The notes under the pieces: generated by a model | The model's input: the letters and a program-made list of their open reading frames with translations, nothing else | Database searches by the model: none | Told to the model about the DNA's origin: nothing | Position numbers and translations under genes: made by a program | In this document: piece after piece, positions 43,840 through 55,021 of the stretch | How the letters are laid out: each line of letters starts with the position of its first letter | How positions within the stretch are numbered: the first letter of the stretch is position 1 | NCBI RefSeq assembly: GCF_026914185.1 | Contig: NC_070562.1 | Coordinates: 6,758,001-6,822,000, forward strand | DNA: 64,000 bases | Direction of reading: 5' to 3' | From: Puccinia triticina | Lineage: Eukaryota > Basidiomycota > Pucciniomycetes > Pucciniales > Pucciniaceae

Positions 43840-44200
43840 GGATAGAGGTGAGATTGTCCGGCAAGAGAAGGAACCGTGATTTGGAGGAGAGCAAGAGAGA
43901 GAGATATAAATATGCAATGGAGCAGAAGGGGTGGGAGGATCAAAACAGGCCGGCAGTATTGGTTGCGAGTCCAAAAAATTTGAGTTCATGCAGGAGCACG
44001 TTAGGCTGGATCTTAATGGCATCGCCGAGGGCCAACAAGACCTCACAGATGCGGCCAAGGGTGCGGAGTTGGAGGCTCGAGAGGACCTTTTTGATCCGGA
44101 TCACTTGGTTCTTGAGGATCGCCGCGAGCTCTTGGTTGGTTGACTCCAGCCGGATCGGGTAGGTCAGCAGATTGCCGTTCAGGCGCTTTGACTTCAGATG
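43840..44200 (-). pseudogene. coding-like fragment, unknown helical protein
   Basis: The minus strand from about 44200 reads LLTYPIRLESTNQELAAILK, then QVIRIKKVLSSLQLRTLGRI, CEVLLALGDAIKIQPNVLLH, ELKFFGLATN, with no stop over about 75 codons. The amphipathic helical pattern and GC bias suggest a real ancestor. Another piece on the same strand (44400..44290, LDVNHIIQLAALIVRLKADK) may belong. Both ends are lost, and I do not recognise the family. Confidence 0.4.
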
Positions 44201-44649
44201 ATTCTCCCCACCCCCACTCCCCCGGCTTGCTCGGCGGGTTTGGCGAGCTGGGGCTGAAGCTTAAGGGCGCATTCGCCATTGCTAGGAGGGAGGAAGGGAG
44301 GGGGGCTTATCAGCCTTGAGTCTGACAATCAGTGCAGCCAACTGTATGATATGATTGACATCCAACATTCTGGCCTCACGTCTCTCGGCAGTGCTTGCGG
44401 GCTTTGTGACGCTCGGAAAAAGGGGAAGTACATATACGCAAATGAAGGCGGGAGAGAGGACGCGCAAGGAGGATTTCGTGGTTATACAACTGACGGGGGG
44501 CATTCATGGAGCAATGAGGATCTTTTATGCCGAGGCGAGACTCTTGGGGGGATTGGACGCAGGCTCACCGGTTGGAGTCTAAGAAAAAACAGACAGTTGG
44601 TCAGTGGAGGGAGAGAAGAAGAGGGGAACGAGTGGCGGCCGGTGAGACT

Positions 44650-45530
44650 GACAACATAACAGGCATGTGCGCCGCCGTTGACCATAAAGTCTGTGCCGGT
44701 CACATAGCTGCTGTCCTCGCAGGCAAGGAACAATGCGCCCCGGGCCTGCTCAACTGCCTTGCCGAACCAGCCCAGTGGGAGATGGACTACCCTGCGCTCG
44801 CGCTTCTCGGGAGTGTTCAAAAAGTCCATTAGCGGGGCTGTATGGCGACCGCTTCCGGATGTCAGCTTCCGCTCAAAACGTCATCATCTGGGCCCGAGCA
44901 ACTCACGCGTGCGAAGAGGACCTCTACATGGCAGAGAGAAGAGCCGGTCAGGTGGCGTCTTTGCAGTGGCTGTAGCTCGAGCAGTACTCACAGACAAAGC
45001 GCATTCACTCGGATCCCGTCTTGGGCGTGGACCATCGCCAGTTCTCAAGTGCCAGTTCTCAAGTCATCGCCAACACGGCGCCCTTGCTTGCGGTATCTGG
45101 AACCATGTTGAAAATATCAGTGGACCATGGCAGTGATGAGAAGGACAAACAAGAGATGTTAGTGCGCACAAGCGAGTCAGGGAGTGGCGGCGCCGAGCTT
45201 GGCCATAAAGCTGGCCGTGTTGATGATGCTTCCGCCCGGCTTCAGGTCCTTGCTCTCATCCACGGGGTTAGCGAGCATTGCCTGGATGCCATACTTGCAA
45301 CCCCACCAGACCCCTTTGCAGTTCACACGCATTGTGAGGTCCCAGATCTTCTCCTCCGTCTGGACGGCATCCAAGTCGTCAGGATGCATGATCCCCACAC
45401 TGAATGTCCCGAGACCTTCAGCTTGCATTGTTGGCCGCTCTCGGGTCAGGAGAGCAAACATATTTGTTAAAGATCATGTCCAAGCGGCCGCCCACCTCGA
45501 CAGCCTTGATGTGGGTGGCGGGAGATACAG
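44650..45530 (-). pseudogene. short-chain dehydrogenase/reductase pseudogene
   Basis: In order on the minus strand: GRLDMIF(N) near 45520, MRVNCKGVWWGCKYGIQAM (45370..45310), GGSIINTASFMAKLGAATP (45240..45180), a degenerate catalytic YTASK reduced to DTASK (about 45090), INVNALCPGPLR-like ALC..GPLR split by an intron, then FGKAVEQARGALFLAC and DSSYVTGTDFMVNGG (44760..44690). These are classical SDR motifs (NAD(P)H-dependent oxidoreductases). Defects: frameshifts near 45450; loss of the catalytic Tyr; a TGA at 45059..45061 where Arg is expected; and a 14-bp tandem duplication (45037..45064). Intron borders near 44990..44835 still look intact, so the decay is recent or the copy came from genomic DNA. 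Confidence 0.8.
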
Positions 45531-45829
45531 GTATGAGGCGTTGTCAGGCTGGGGGCAAGTTGGCGTGGCGGCAGGAGGCTAGGGGGTGGTTATGACAGAT
45601 TGGTTGGGGGCGGAGGGAGGAGTCGTGATGGGTGTGGGTTGGGCGGCGGAATAAAGCTAAGTTGTCATGGAGTGGTAGTGGCTGCCGAGGCGATGGGTTG
45701 GCATGGCGGTGTGGAGGAGGCTGATTGAGGTGGTTGGTGGTCATTGCCTAGGTGACTGGATGGATTGATAGGTCCGAGTAGGGTGGTTGGTGGTGAGTGC
45801 GGGCATCGAGGAGGGATGAAGGTGGGGGG

Positions 45830-46060
45830 CAGTGGCTATAAGAAGGTGTGCGGACTGGTTGGCTAATCCCCAGGCGACTCCCAAAGCTGTAATTCCAGCC
45901 AAGGGGTCGTCTCACCACCGTCCGCTGTTGCAATTGCGCAGTCCGGCGGTGGATATTCGTGGGCCCCCCTGTGCTTTAGGGCTGGGGGTCTTCTTCCCAA
46001 CACTTTTTGACCCTGCTAGACAGGGATGGGTGTTGGGCCACGGTGTGTCAGCTTGCTGCG
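45830..46060 (+). repeat. dispersed repeat R2, copy 2
   Basis: Second copy of the 41620..41870 repeat, same orientation, about 4.2 kb away. Confidence 0.6.
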
Positions 46061-46957
46061 CTGGGTGGCTGGGTGCGGGCTAGTTTTTTTGTAGCAATTT
46101 GTGTGCATTCTTTTTGTTTTTTTGGGTGTTTGTGGCAAGAGTTATTGTTTGTTGTTTCTGTGGTTTGTAAAAGGGGAAACCCTTGATCTTTTTGTTTTGT
46201 TTTGGCTACTTTGTAGGGTGAACCCTTGAATTTTTTTTGTACAAACCTGAGGCTTTAATATACTTGGATTACAGATTCCAGATAATATTAATAATCAAAT
46301 ATTATTCTGTGGCATGGAAGGAAAAAGAGTTTTGTAAAAATCCACACATCTCTGGAGTCTTAGTTTTGATTTGTGTATATACAGCCAAAAAGCTGGTAGT
46401 GCAGTGTTTCATCCTTGAAGTGTGCAGTATGAAAATCTTGAGTGATGCACCTGATGTTTTGTGTGGGAAATTTTCAAGCATAATTGTACATAGCTAAGTG
46501 AAACCTGCCTGTAATGATATATGATTTCAGATGAATCTAAGTTTAATCTAAGTTGGATCAGCTGCTGTATTTTCAGTTAGCTGATCCTGGCAAGAAACGT
46601 TTTTATCATAATTGGTTTGTATCAGCACAAGATAGCCCTTTTTGGTGCAACTGTCATCAATACATTGAGACCAGGCTTTTGACTCCAAACAACAGACCCA
46701 AAATCTAGCTTCTTTTTGCTCTGTGTATTTTATTACAACTTATTTTCCCATCTGGTCCTCTCAGAATATGAAAAAGGTAGTCTTACTTGTTTTGTGCTGC
46801 TTGCCAGCAACACAGTGCATGTTTGGAAAGGTTTTTGGAACAAAAGGAAAAAAAAATGCACCAAAGAGAGGTATCTTTGACAGTTACATATCATAGATTA
46901 GCAATTTATTTGCTTTGATAGAGGAGACTCATAATTTTCCTTCTGCATAACATTTAC
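46061..46957. other. gene-free, T-rich interval
   Basis: T/G-rich sequence without a supported gene; may include the promoter of the gene at 46958. Confidence 0.25.
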
Positions 46958-48224
46958 ATGAATCCAGGTCCTATTTTGGCTACCCACTGGAGTAACCTGG
47001 ATGAAAGCTCACAGGGGCTTAAGGTTCCCATACTTTCATATACAAAAGAAGAAAAAAAAGTTCTTGAATTTATAGAAGACATTCCAGAGCTGAAAACACA
47101 AGGGGGAGAAGCAGGGGGGATTTTGGAAACAGATGGTGAGTAACCACAATCAATTAGACTCAAGCAGTACTCACCAGAAGAATTAAATATCACCAATCTC
47201 TCTTGAATCTAATATTTAGAAATAAGAAGTCCAGAAAATTTGGAGGGTAGAAAAGGTAGGTCTATTTTGCTGTTCTTTGCTCCATGAAGTAAAAAAAAAG
47301 ATGGATTTCTGAAACAAATTTGATAGTTCTTATGAAGTGCCTTCTGCAGGAATTGAATTCCTTAAAGAAAAATTCACAAGTAGTGCAATTAAGTTCTACA
47401 GATTACAATCCAAATCAACAGCAACTCTTGAAAGCTGCTATAGCAGAGGTTGACACACTTCTTTTGGTTCATGTAAAGCATAGGCTTTAAGTCTTCCTTC
47501 CAGATTCAGGAGAGGAAGAAATGTTGATGATTTTGAATGATGAGGAGCTTGGTGATCTCTTGAGATATGTCAATAGCCTGACTTATTTGATGTGAGTAAA
47601 TGTGTCGACTTCTGATTCTGAATCCAATTTGTGCATGATGTATTTCAGCTTTGTTGGAAGGGGAGGCTTTTGAATTGATCCACAACCAACTGTTTTTTCT
47701 CAAATCAGGTTTGATTCAAAGAAAGAAATGGGGAAAGATCTTGGTAAGTATGTGATTAAATTGATTGAAACCAGGTGTGGAAGAGGTACTTATTGAAGGA
47801 TGTATTTTCTGCAGCTCATTGCAAAGATATCCAATACAAACATGAATCACCCAAAGTTCTTAAAGGAAGGATGACTCATAGATATTATCATTGCAATTGT
47901 CCAATGCGCCAGGCAACCATCAAGTTGATGGAAAAGATGCAATATCTGTCTGATCAGATAAGTTTAATCCAATCTGAAAATGAAAATTTTGGGATCAAAT
48001 GCCAAAGGATTTTTTTCCAAGCCGCTTATTTCATGTACAAGAATGAGCTCATCACTGTTCAAGATTTGCAGTCTTTGTTCAACAGACCCAATCTGCAACG
48101 TGCTGCATCACATTTGGAAGCACTGGATGCATGGGAATACATCCGAGGCCGTGCGGATGATGGGAATCGCCGGTATCCCACCTTCATAGGAGGGGTTTAC
48201 AACCACTGCACTGCCAGCATTTAA
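46958..48224 (+). CDS. six-exon hypothetical protein (281 aa)
   Basis: Model: exons 46958..47135, 47220..47255, 47350..47448, 47504..47591, 47709..47743 and 47815..48224. Donors are GTGAGT, GTAGGT, GTTGAC, GTGAGT and GTAAGT, with phases closing to 282 codons. No signal peptide. The protein is acidic in the first half (EEKKVLEFIEDIPELK, DSGEEEMLMILNDEELGDLL). The last exon holds a basic Cys/His patch (HRYYHCNCPMRQ) and helices (LMEKMQYLSDQISLIQSENE, FFQAAYFMYKNELITVQDLQ). I recognise no domain. The consistent splice phases over six exons favour a real gene, but GTTGAC is a weak donor. The final 15 or so codons overlap the conserved head of repeat element A, so the natural C-terminus may have been replaced by an insertion. 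Confidence 0.5.
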
Positions 48225-48960
48225 GCCTCGGATGCGTCCATCCCCGTTAATCTGGGATGCACACAACTGATTTAACATTGGTTGCGCGCATCCGATGCAA
48301 TCCGCATCCGAGTTGATATCGGGGGACAGTAACCCGAGGGTTTGGCCACCCGATTCAAACTCGGCTGGTCCGCGGCCGAGCCAAAACCGGCAGGCTGTCT
48401 GACCGACGAATCAAATTCCTCGATCAGTGGCCAGCCGAGTTAACCTCGGCCGCCACCAACCGAGCAATGGAAGCTCGGTTGACAGGTCAAGCGAGCTTTC
48501 ATATGATATGAAAGCTCGGTTACGGACCCACCGAGTAAAATGAATATCGGTGGGTCAATCACCGATGAGTTCAAATCATCGGTGGGTAAATCACCGATGA
48601 TTTCAAATCATCGGTGGGTCAACAGCCGATGATTTTGAATCATTGGCTGTTCCACCCTCCTCGGAGAACTTTCCCGGGGAGGAGCCCTCCGGCAGATAGC
48701 ACGTCGAGCCACAGTGGCCGGAGCAGTCTGCTCGCTGGTCCAAGAAGTCGACTCGCCGGTCCAAGCAGACTGCTCAGACTGGCGAGCAGTGCTGCCCAAT
48801 CACGTACAGGTACCTGCTCGGCGAGCAGGTCAGCCTGCTTGCCAAGCAGGTACTTATACCCGCTTCGCCAGCAGGTTAACCTGTCAAGCTGCTGGCCGAG
48901 TAGGTCGACCTGCAGGCCAAGCAGGTTCAGGTACCTGGTCAGCGAGCAGGTCAACCTGCA
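48203..48960 (+). repeat. repeat element A: conserved head plus palindromic body
   Basis: The head 'actgccagcat' (48209) followed by 'catccgatgcaatccgcatccgagtt' (split: catccgatgc, gcatccgagtt) resembles the sequence at 55022. The body has ccgatgat..atcatcgg hairpin repeats (48560..48650), then 'acctgctcggcgagcaggt'-type palindromes from 48800 on. Confidence 0.6.
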
Positions 48961-49692
48961 GGCCAAGCAGTTAAAAGAGGTTAAAAGTACCTGCTCGGCG
49001 AGCATGCTGACCTACTCGCCGAGCAGGTAAAAGCTCTTTTACCTGCTCGGCCATCAGGATGACCTGCTCGCCGAGCTTGTACGGTTACAGGTACTTGCTC
49101 CGACTCGGCCAGCAGGTCAACCTGCTGGCCAGGAAACAGTACCTGCTCGGCGAGCAGGTAAAAGTTCGCCGAGCGGGTACTTTTAGCTGCTCGGCCGTCA
49201 GGATGATCTGGTCGCCTGGTTACAGGTACGTACTCCGTCTCGGCCAGCAGGTCATCCTACTGGCAAGGAGGTAACGGTACCTGCTCGGCGAGCAGGTTGA
49301 CCTACTCGCCGAGCAGGTAAAAGGTCGCCGAGCAGGTATTTTTACCTGCTCGGCCATCAACCTGGTCGCCGGGCGGGTACAGTTACAGGTACCTGTTTCG
49401 GCTTGGCCAGCGGGTCATCCTGCTTGCCACGCAGGTAACAGTACCTGCTCGGCCATTAGGATGACCTGCCCGCCAAGCAGTTGCTTTTACCTGCTTGGTA
49501 AGAAGGTTGACCTGCTCTGCAAGCAGATAGCTGTAGCCGCTTTGAAGCGGGAAGAATTACCTGCTCGGCGCTGTTATTTGCTTGGCCAGTTGACCTGCTG
49601 GACGCGCCGGAGCAGGTACCTGTAACTGTACCTGCTCGGCGAGCAGTTCATCCCAATGGTCGAGCAGGTAAAAGTACCTGCTCGGCGGTCTT

Positions 49693-50370
49693 TTACCTGC
49701 CCAGCAAGCTTTTACCTGCTCTGGGAGCAAAACTCCACAAGCGAACTGCTTTAGCAGTTTTCCTGGGAGCAAAACTCCACAGGCAAACTGCTTTAGCAGT
49801 TTTCCTGGGAGCAAAACTCCACAGGCAAACTGCTTTAGCAGTTTTCCTGGGAGCAAAACTCCACAGGCAAACTGCTTTAGCAGTTTTCCTGGGAGCAAAA
49901 CTCCACAGGCAAACTGCTTTAGCAGTTTTCCTGGGAGCAAAACTCCACAGGCAAACTGCTTTAGCAGTTTTCCTGGGAGCAAAACTCCACAGGCAAACTG
50001 CTTTAGCAGTTTTCCTGGGAGCAAAACTCCACAGGCAAACTGCTTTAGCAGTTTTCCTGGGAGCAAAACTCCACAGGCAAACTGCTTTAGCAGTTTTCCT
50101 GGGAGCAAAACTCCACAGGCAAACTGCTTTAGCAGTTTTCCTGGGAGCAAAACTCCACAGGCAAACTGCTTTAGCAGTTTTCCTGGGAGCAAAACTCCAC
50201 AGGCAAACTGCCTTAGCAGTTTTCCTGGGAGCAAAACTCCACAGGCAAACTGCTTTAGCAGTTTTCCTGGGAGCAAAACTCCACAGGCAAACTGCTAATC
50301 CACTCACTGCAGCGAAAATGGAAAGCAGCACACAGCTGAGTATAAGGGTGAAAGCGCTGTGAGACTCCAA
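49693..50370 (-). other. open frame: signal-peptide-like start plus 14-aa repeats
   Basis: Read on the minus strand from ATG at 50370, the frame starts with a hydrophobic N-terminus (HSAFTLILSCVLLSIFAAVS). It then repeats CLWSFAPRKTAKAV thirteen times, total 225 residues. The 42-bp unit is a multiple of three, so open frames are expected by chance. A second minus frame is equally open (LPGKLLKQFACGVL repeats), which weakens a coding call. Recorded because the non-repeat start looks like a secretion signal. Confidence 0.2.
49723..50297. repeat. 42-bp tandem array, 13 full units
   Basis: Units start gggagcaaaactccacaggc and contain the palindrome AAACTGCTTTAGCAGTTT. Thirteen full units plus a partial one end at 'ggcaaactgctaatcc'. 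Units are almost identical, so expansion is recent. The mirror arm has a single unit (51309..51345). Confidence 0.92.
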
Positions 50371-52102
50371 AAGCGGTTTGCACCTCTTATGGCTGAATTT
50401 AGAGAAGTATGTGTGGGGAAACCCCTGCTTCTCTGAAAGACAAAGACTGACAACACCCCCAGCTAGGCTGGAAGCAAGAAGACAGTGGTCTAGTGTAGTT
50501 GAATACTTTTCTTACAAGTGACGCACAATGTACTGTGTATTGCAAGATATAAAGCTAGTATTTTATTATGTGGCAGAGAGTGTGAGGGTGACAATTTATT
50601 TGAATCTCGTGGGGGGAATGATCTCCTTGATTGGATGCCATTCCATGGATGGGGGGAAAAGGAAGAGAGAGCCCCTCCTTATATAGGAAAATGTGAGGCA
50701 TTTGTGCTGGTGGTCTATGTACATGAGGGGTTTTGGCTGGTGTGCCTTTACAAATGCTGTGCAAATACAACTATGTACAGTGTGGCAGTGTAGACATGAG
50801 CAAATTTACCTGGTGATCTAGTTACAAGTGTGGCTTACACAGCCCTCTGGTTGCTATGGAGTCTTCTCAAGTGACCCGCACAGCTTTCTGCATTGCTGTG
50901 TAGTCTGCTTGAGTGACTTGCACAGCCCCATGGTTACTATGCCGCTTTATTAATGTGGCTTGTGGTTGCTAGGTTACTGTAATAAGTGGCTTGTGGTTGC
51001 TACACAGCCACATCTGAGGCTGGCTGGTTGCTATGTAGCCGCATATATACACACATATATATGTAAAACTGTGTATGTAAGCTGAAGGGAGTGTGTGTAT
51101 CCCTAGGTGGTGTAATGTAACACTACATATGTAAACTAGAAATTTTTGAATTTTTCCATCCGGAACCAAAGCGTCTACCACAGCGCTGCACTACAACAAG
51201 CGCTGTGGAACTACTCTTGGGATGAATAGAGCTGGAGAGGCAATGGTGCTTTAATGGGCTGCCTCTCTGGGAACAAGAAAAAGATATAAGAGTGTGGACT
51301 CTTATGGAAAGAAGCAGTTTGCTTGTGGAGTTTTGCTCCCAGAGCAGGTAAAAGCTTGCTGAGCAGGTAAAAGACCGCCGAGCAGGTACTTTTACCTGCT
51401 CGACCATTGGGATGAACTGCTCGCCGAGCAGGTACAGTTACAGGTACCTGCTCCGGCGCGTCCAGCAGGTCAACTGGCCAAGCAAATAACAGCGCCAAGC
51501 AGGTAATTCTTCCCGCTTCAAAGCGGCTACAGCTATCTGCTTGCAGAGCAGGTCAACCTTCTTACCAAGCAGGTAAAAGCAACTGCTTGGCGGGCAGGTC
51601 ATCCTAATGGCCGAGCAGGTACTGTTACCTGCGTGGCAAGCAGGATGACCCGCTGGCCAAGCCGAAACAGGTACCTGTAACTGTACCCGCCCGGCGACCA
51701 GGTTGATGGCCGAGCAGGTAAAAATACCTGCTTGGCGACCTTTTACCTGCTCGGCGAGTAGGTCAACCTGCTCACCGAGCAGGTACCGTTACCTCCTTGC
51801 CAGTAGGATGACCTGCTGGCCGAGAAGGAGTACGTACCTGTAACCAGGCGACCAGATCATCCTGACGGCCGAGCAGCTAAAAGTACCCGCTCGGCGAACT
51901 TTTACCTGCTCGCCGAGCAGGTACTGTTTCCTGGCCAGCAGGTTGACCTGCTGGCCGAGTCGGAGCAAGTACCTGTAACCATACAAGCTCGGCGAGCAGG
52001 TCATCCTGATGGCCGAGCAGGTAAAAGAGCTTTTACCTGCTGGGCGAGTAGGTCAGCATGCTCGCCGAGCAGGTACTTTTAACCTCTTTTAACTGCTTGG
52101 CC

Positions 52103-52700
52103 AGCTGATAGATAAATTCTTCAAGGAAGTTCTACAAGATGGCATCATGCGGCCATCAAAATTGCCCTGGTCAGCTCCCCTGATCCTGGTGAAAAAGCGG
52201 GATGGATCTTTGCAGGTGTGTGTATACTACCGTAAACTGAATTCACTAACAATCAAGAACTCATATCCGCTGCCAAGAATTGATGACACATACCAATTCT
52301 TAGAAGGAGTGTCTGTCTTCAGCTCTATTGATGCAAAGTCTGGCTTTTGGCAAGTAAAACTCTTGGATTGATCAATTGAAAAAGCAGCCTTCAGTACGCG
52401 CAACGGCGCGTACAAGTTCCTTGTTATGCCTTTTGGTCTCTGTAATGCCCAAAAACCTTTCAAAATATGATGAACTCAATTCTTTGGGAATGCCTAGGTA
52501 AATATGCTTTGGTGTATCTTGACAATGTCATTGTTTCTTCTAAATCTATGGAAGAACACAAGACCCATATGAAAAGGGTATTTGAACTGTTGAAAGAAAA
52601 AGACCTCGTAATCTCAGAGAAGAAATGCAAGTGGGCCAAGAAAATTCAAAAGTCAGAGGTCAAAGTAAGAAAACATTTGATCAAGAATGTGTTATTGAGC
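52103..52700 (+). pseudogene. Ty3/Gypsy reverse transcriptase fragment
   Basis: Reads IMRPSKLPWSAPLILVKKRD, YYRKLNSLTIKNSYPLPRID, VFSSIDAKSGFWQVKL, then a stop, then YKFLVMPFGLCNA, a frameshift near 52455, then YLDNVIVSSKSMEEH. The RT active site YLDD is changed to YLDN. It starts exactly at the right end of the foldback element and stops before RNase H. It is a different lineage from the element at 32099..41611 (different motif spellings). Confidence 0.85.
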
Positions 52701-53599
52701 ATGTATTGGGTGAGTATTTTGTAATAAAGTGTGTATTGACTGTGTATAGATAAAAAAATAAGGGGAAAGGGCTAGGCCTGGATGTCTTTACATTTTCTAA
52801 CTCGTTTTCTTCACAACCTGTGCCAAAGTTAAGCAGTGCGAGATATCTCAAGGATTGATGTTTAGATAAAAGCTAATTCCCTATCCAATATTTCGGCAAA
52901 GTCAAAGCAAAACAGACCAGGAGTACCAATTCCACTCATTGAGCTGGAGCAACGTTGTGGGCGCAGCACAGCGGTTAGCGCTGCGCTTACCTGCAGTGCA
53001 GCAGGCGCAAAAAAGTGTGGAAGCACAGCATGCAGCGCCTTGGGAGTGTTGCACTGCACTTATTTTGCGGAATTAGTGCAATATTTGTGCTTTGCTTTTG
53101 CTTTATAGGCAGGGTAAGATGTGCGCAGCGGGAATCCGCTTGCCTGGCCGCTTTTTGGGTCAGCTGTGAAGCGCCCCCCACTGTGATTTTCTTAAACCAC
53201 ACTTTTTGAAGCAAAGATCAAAAGCACATGCAACATTGCTTGCTGTTGCCATCAGCTTCCACCGCCCCAGTTCACCTGGTGTTGCGCCCCTACCAGTAAG
53301 TCTGTCCATGATTTCCGCAGCCATCCTACTCCTACCAAAACACTAAGTCCGCAGGTACGGAACATGGCTCAAACCCCAGCTCCTTTGCACCCGTGTTGAG
53401 TCCCCAGGTCAGCAGCTTCTCTGATTGCCACTGCCAGGCTTCCCACATCCTGTTGTAGGTATGTAGTACTTTCAAGGTTTTCCTCAGCTTACATGTGAAA
53501 TACATAAGCACACCTGCTTATCACCTCAGTTTCAATATTTAGAGCTTTTGTGCTCAGCAAGGGTGAAGCGCTGCACTTGGCTACAGAAAGCACACCGTT
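52701..53599. other. gene-free interval, possible decayed MITE
   Basis: 'gttgtgggcgcagcacagc' near 52953 and 'gcgccccccactgtg' near 53170 are loosely inverted and could be TIRs of a decayed hAT-like MITE. Otherwise nothing. Confidence 0.25.
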
Positions 53600-54220
53600 T
53601 AGTGAAGCAAAGCCGGCCTGCCCTGCAGCCCCAGCACAATCAGCGCAAGCGCAAGCGGCCGCGCGCTGCGCTTGCGCTAAGCTTAGCAATTTCGTGCTTC
53701 TCTCCCAGAGCCATCAGCACAAGCAAAGCGGATTTGCGCTGCGCTTGACCTATTTTGCAGCATCAAAAGTGCCAAACCCGTCTTTTTGCCCGCTTTTGCG
53801 CGCTACGTAGTGCGCTGCGCAGCGGCACAAGCGCAGCGCAGCGCGGGAGAGGGCCCATTGGCAGGTGAATTGCCCACAGGTTGCACCTCCTTGCAGATGA
53901 CCCACTGCAGCACCGCGGCATCTGTTTTTCCCCCATAAAAAAATTGGGGTTTTTTTTTTCTTGAATGTCTTTATTTCCACCTGTCACCCCCCTAAAAGTA
54001 CCGGATATTAAGCGGTTTAAAAGCTCACATCAGCAATAAAAAAGAGGAATTCAGGGCTATATTCCGCGCTTTTAAAGCGCAAGCATGCCTTGCTATCGCT
54101 ATAATTAGCGTTTATGCGCTTTTTGTGCGCTGAAAACATAAAAAGAGCAGGCCCCAAACCATTAAGCGCAAGCGCCAGCGGCCTAGCGCTTTAAATCAGT
54201 GAAGCAAAGCGGTGTAGCGT
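53600..54220. repeat. GC-rich repeat R3, copy 1
   Basis: The reverse complement matches 60440..61015, including 'ggcccattggcaggtgaa', 'gttgcacctcctt', 'cttgaatgtctttatttcc' and 'gcgcttttaaagcgc'. Rich in GCGCTGCGC/GCGCAAGCGC motifs that can fold back. Confidence 0.72.
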
Positions 54221-55021
54221 TGAATCCGGCGCGGCGCTTCAAGTTGTCCAACGGGGGGTTTGGGGTGTGCAGTGCTGCGAAGCACAAGGGCTTCGCAGGC
54301 AGCTGGAGCGGCACAGGGCCTTCATTTTTAAGCGGATGCGGAGCGGCGGAGCGCAGTGGCTAGGCGCGGAGCGTGCAGTCAAAGGCGGCGGAGCTGCGGC
54401 GTGCGGAGCAGAGCGGACTTTCTCAGTCCAGGCAGTGCAGCGCGGTGATTGGGGGAAGCCAGTGCAGCCGGAGCAGGTCACGTCAGCGGGCGTGGCTGTG
54501 GCCGAGGTGGTGTGTGGGATCTCAACACCGCAGGCTAGACAGGGGGGGTGGATGATGGATGATCAAAGGGCTGGTGGCTGTCTACGGCGAGCGGCGGAGG
54601 AGCATATGACAATGGGGGAGCGGAGGCAGGTGGTGTGCGTGGGATGGTAGGAGGAGTTTCTTTTCTACTGTTATTTGTTATTTCTATTTCTATTGGGTTA
54701 TGACGTGTGGCAGAGTTTACTGGGTTCTACTTTCTACGGCGGAGAGGGGGGGATTTCTACTTATACAGTCACAGTTTCTTTCTTCCCCCCTCATCTTATC
54801 ATCTCATTATTTTATGATTTAACTTACTCTTCCATGGATTATTGATCTGATCATAGATTTTGCTTTACTCTACGGTTTCTTGCTTATTTCTTGATGGATT
54901 GCGTTTTGTGGTGGTGTTTTCTTACGGCTTCTATGTTAGCTTTTACTGCGGTGGTTTACCTTACTTTTGTGGTGGATTCTTGTGGGTATTATTACTCTTT
55001 TTGCTTTATGGATTTCTTCCC
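54221..55021. other. gene-free interval
   Basis: Starts GC-rich and ends T-rich. An open frame at 54267..54650 is not supported by any motif. Confidence 0.25.

Larger units (their letters stand above)
48961..52102. mobile_element. foldback element with 0.79-kb minisatellite TIRs
   Basis: The left arm 48961..49751 and right arm 51311..52102 are inverted near-identical copies; both begin GGCCAAGCAGTTAAAAGAGG when read inward. The arms consist of degenerate palindromes of the type CCTGCTCGGCGAGCAGG. The 1.6-kb centre holds a 42-bp array next to the left arm and about 1 kb of unique, gene-free DNA (50300..51310). No transposase. The layout resembles foldback-type elements. No clear target duplication was identified. 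Confidence 0.72.

Noticed and set aside
48614..49274. Arg/Leu-rich open frames in the foldback arms
   Set aside because: The same peptide appears from both arms only because they are inverted copies; the DNA is palindromic minisatellite.
48800..49730. CRISPR-like spaced palindromes
   Set aside because: Spacing and repeats are irregular, spacers are themselves repeats, and the genome is eukaryotic.
54267..54650. 127-codon plus frame in GC-rich DNA
   Set aside because: No family motif, no splice context and repeat-like composition.
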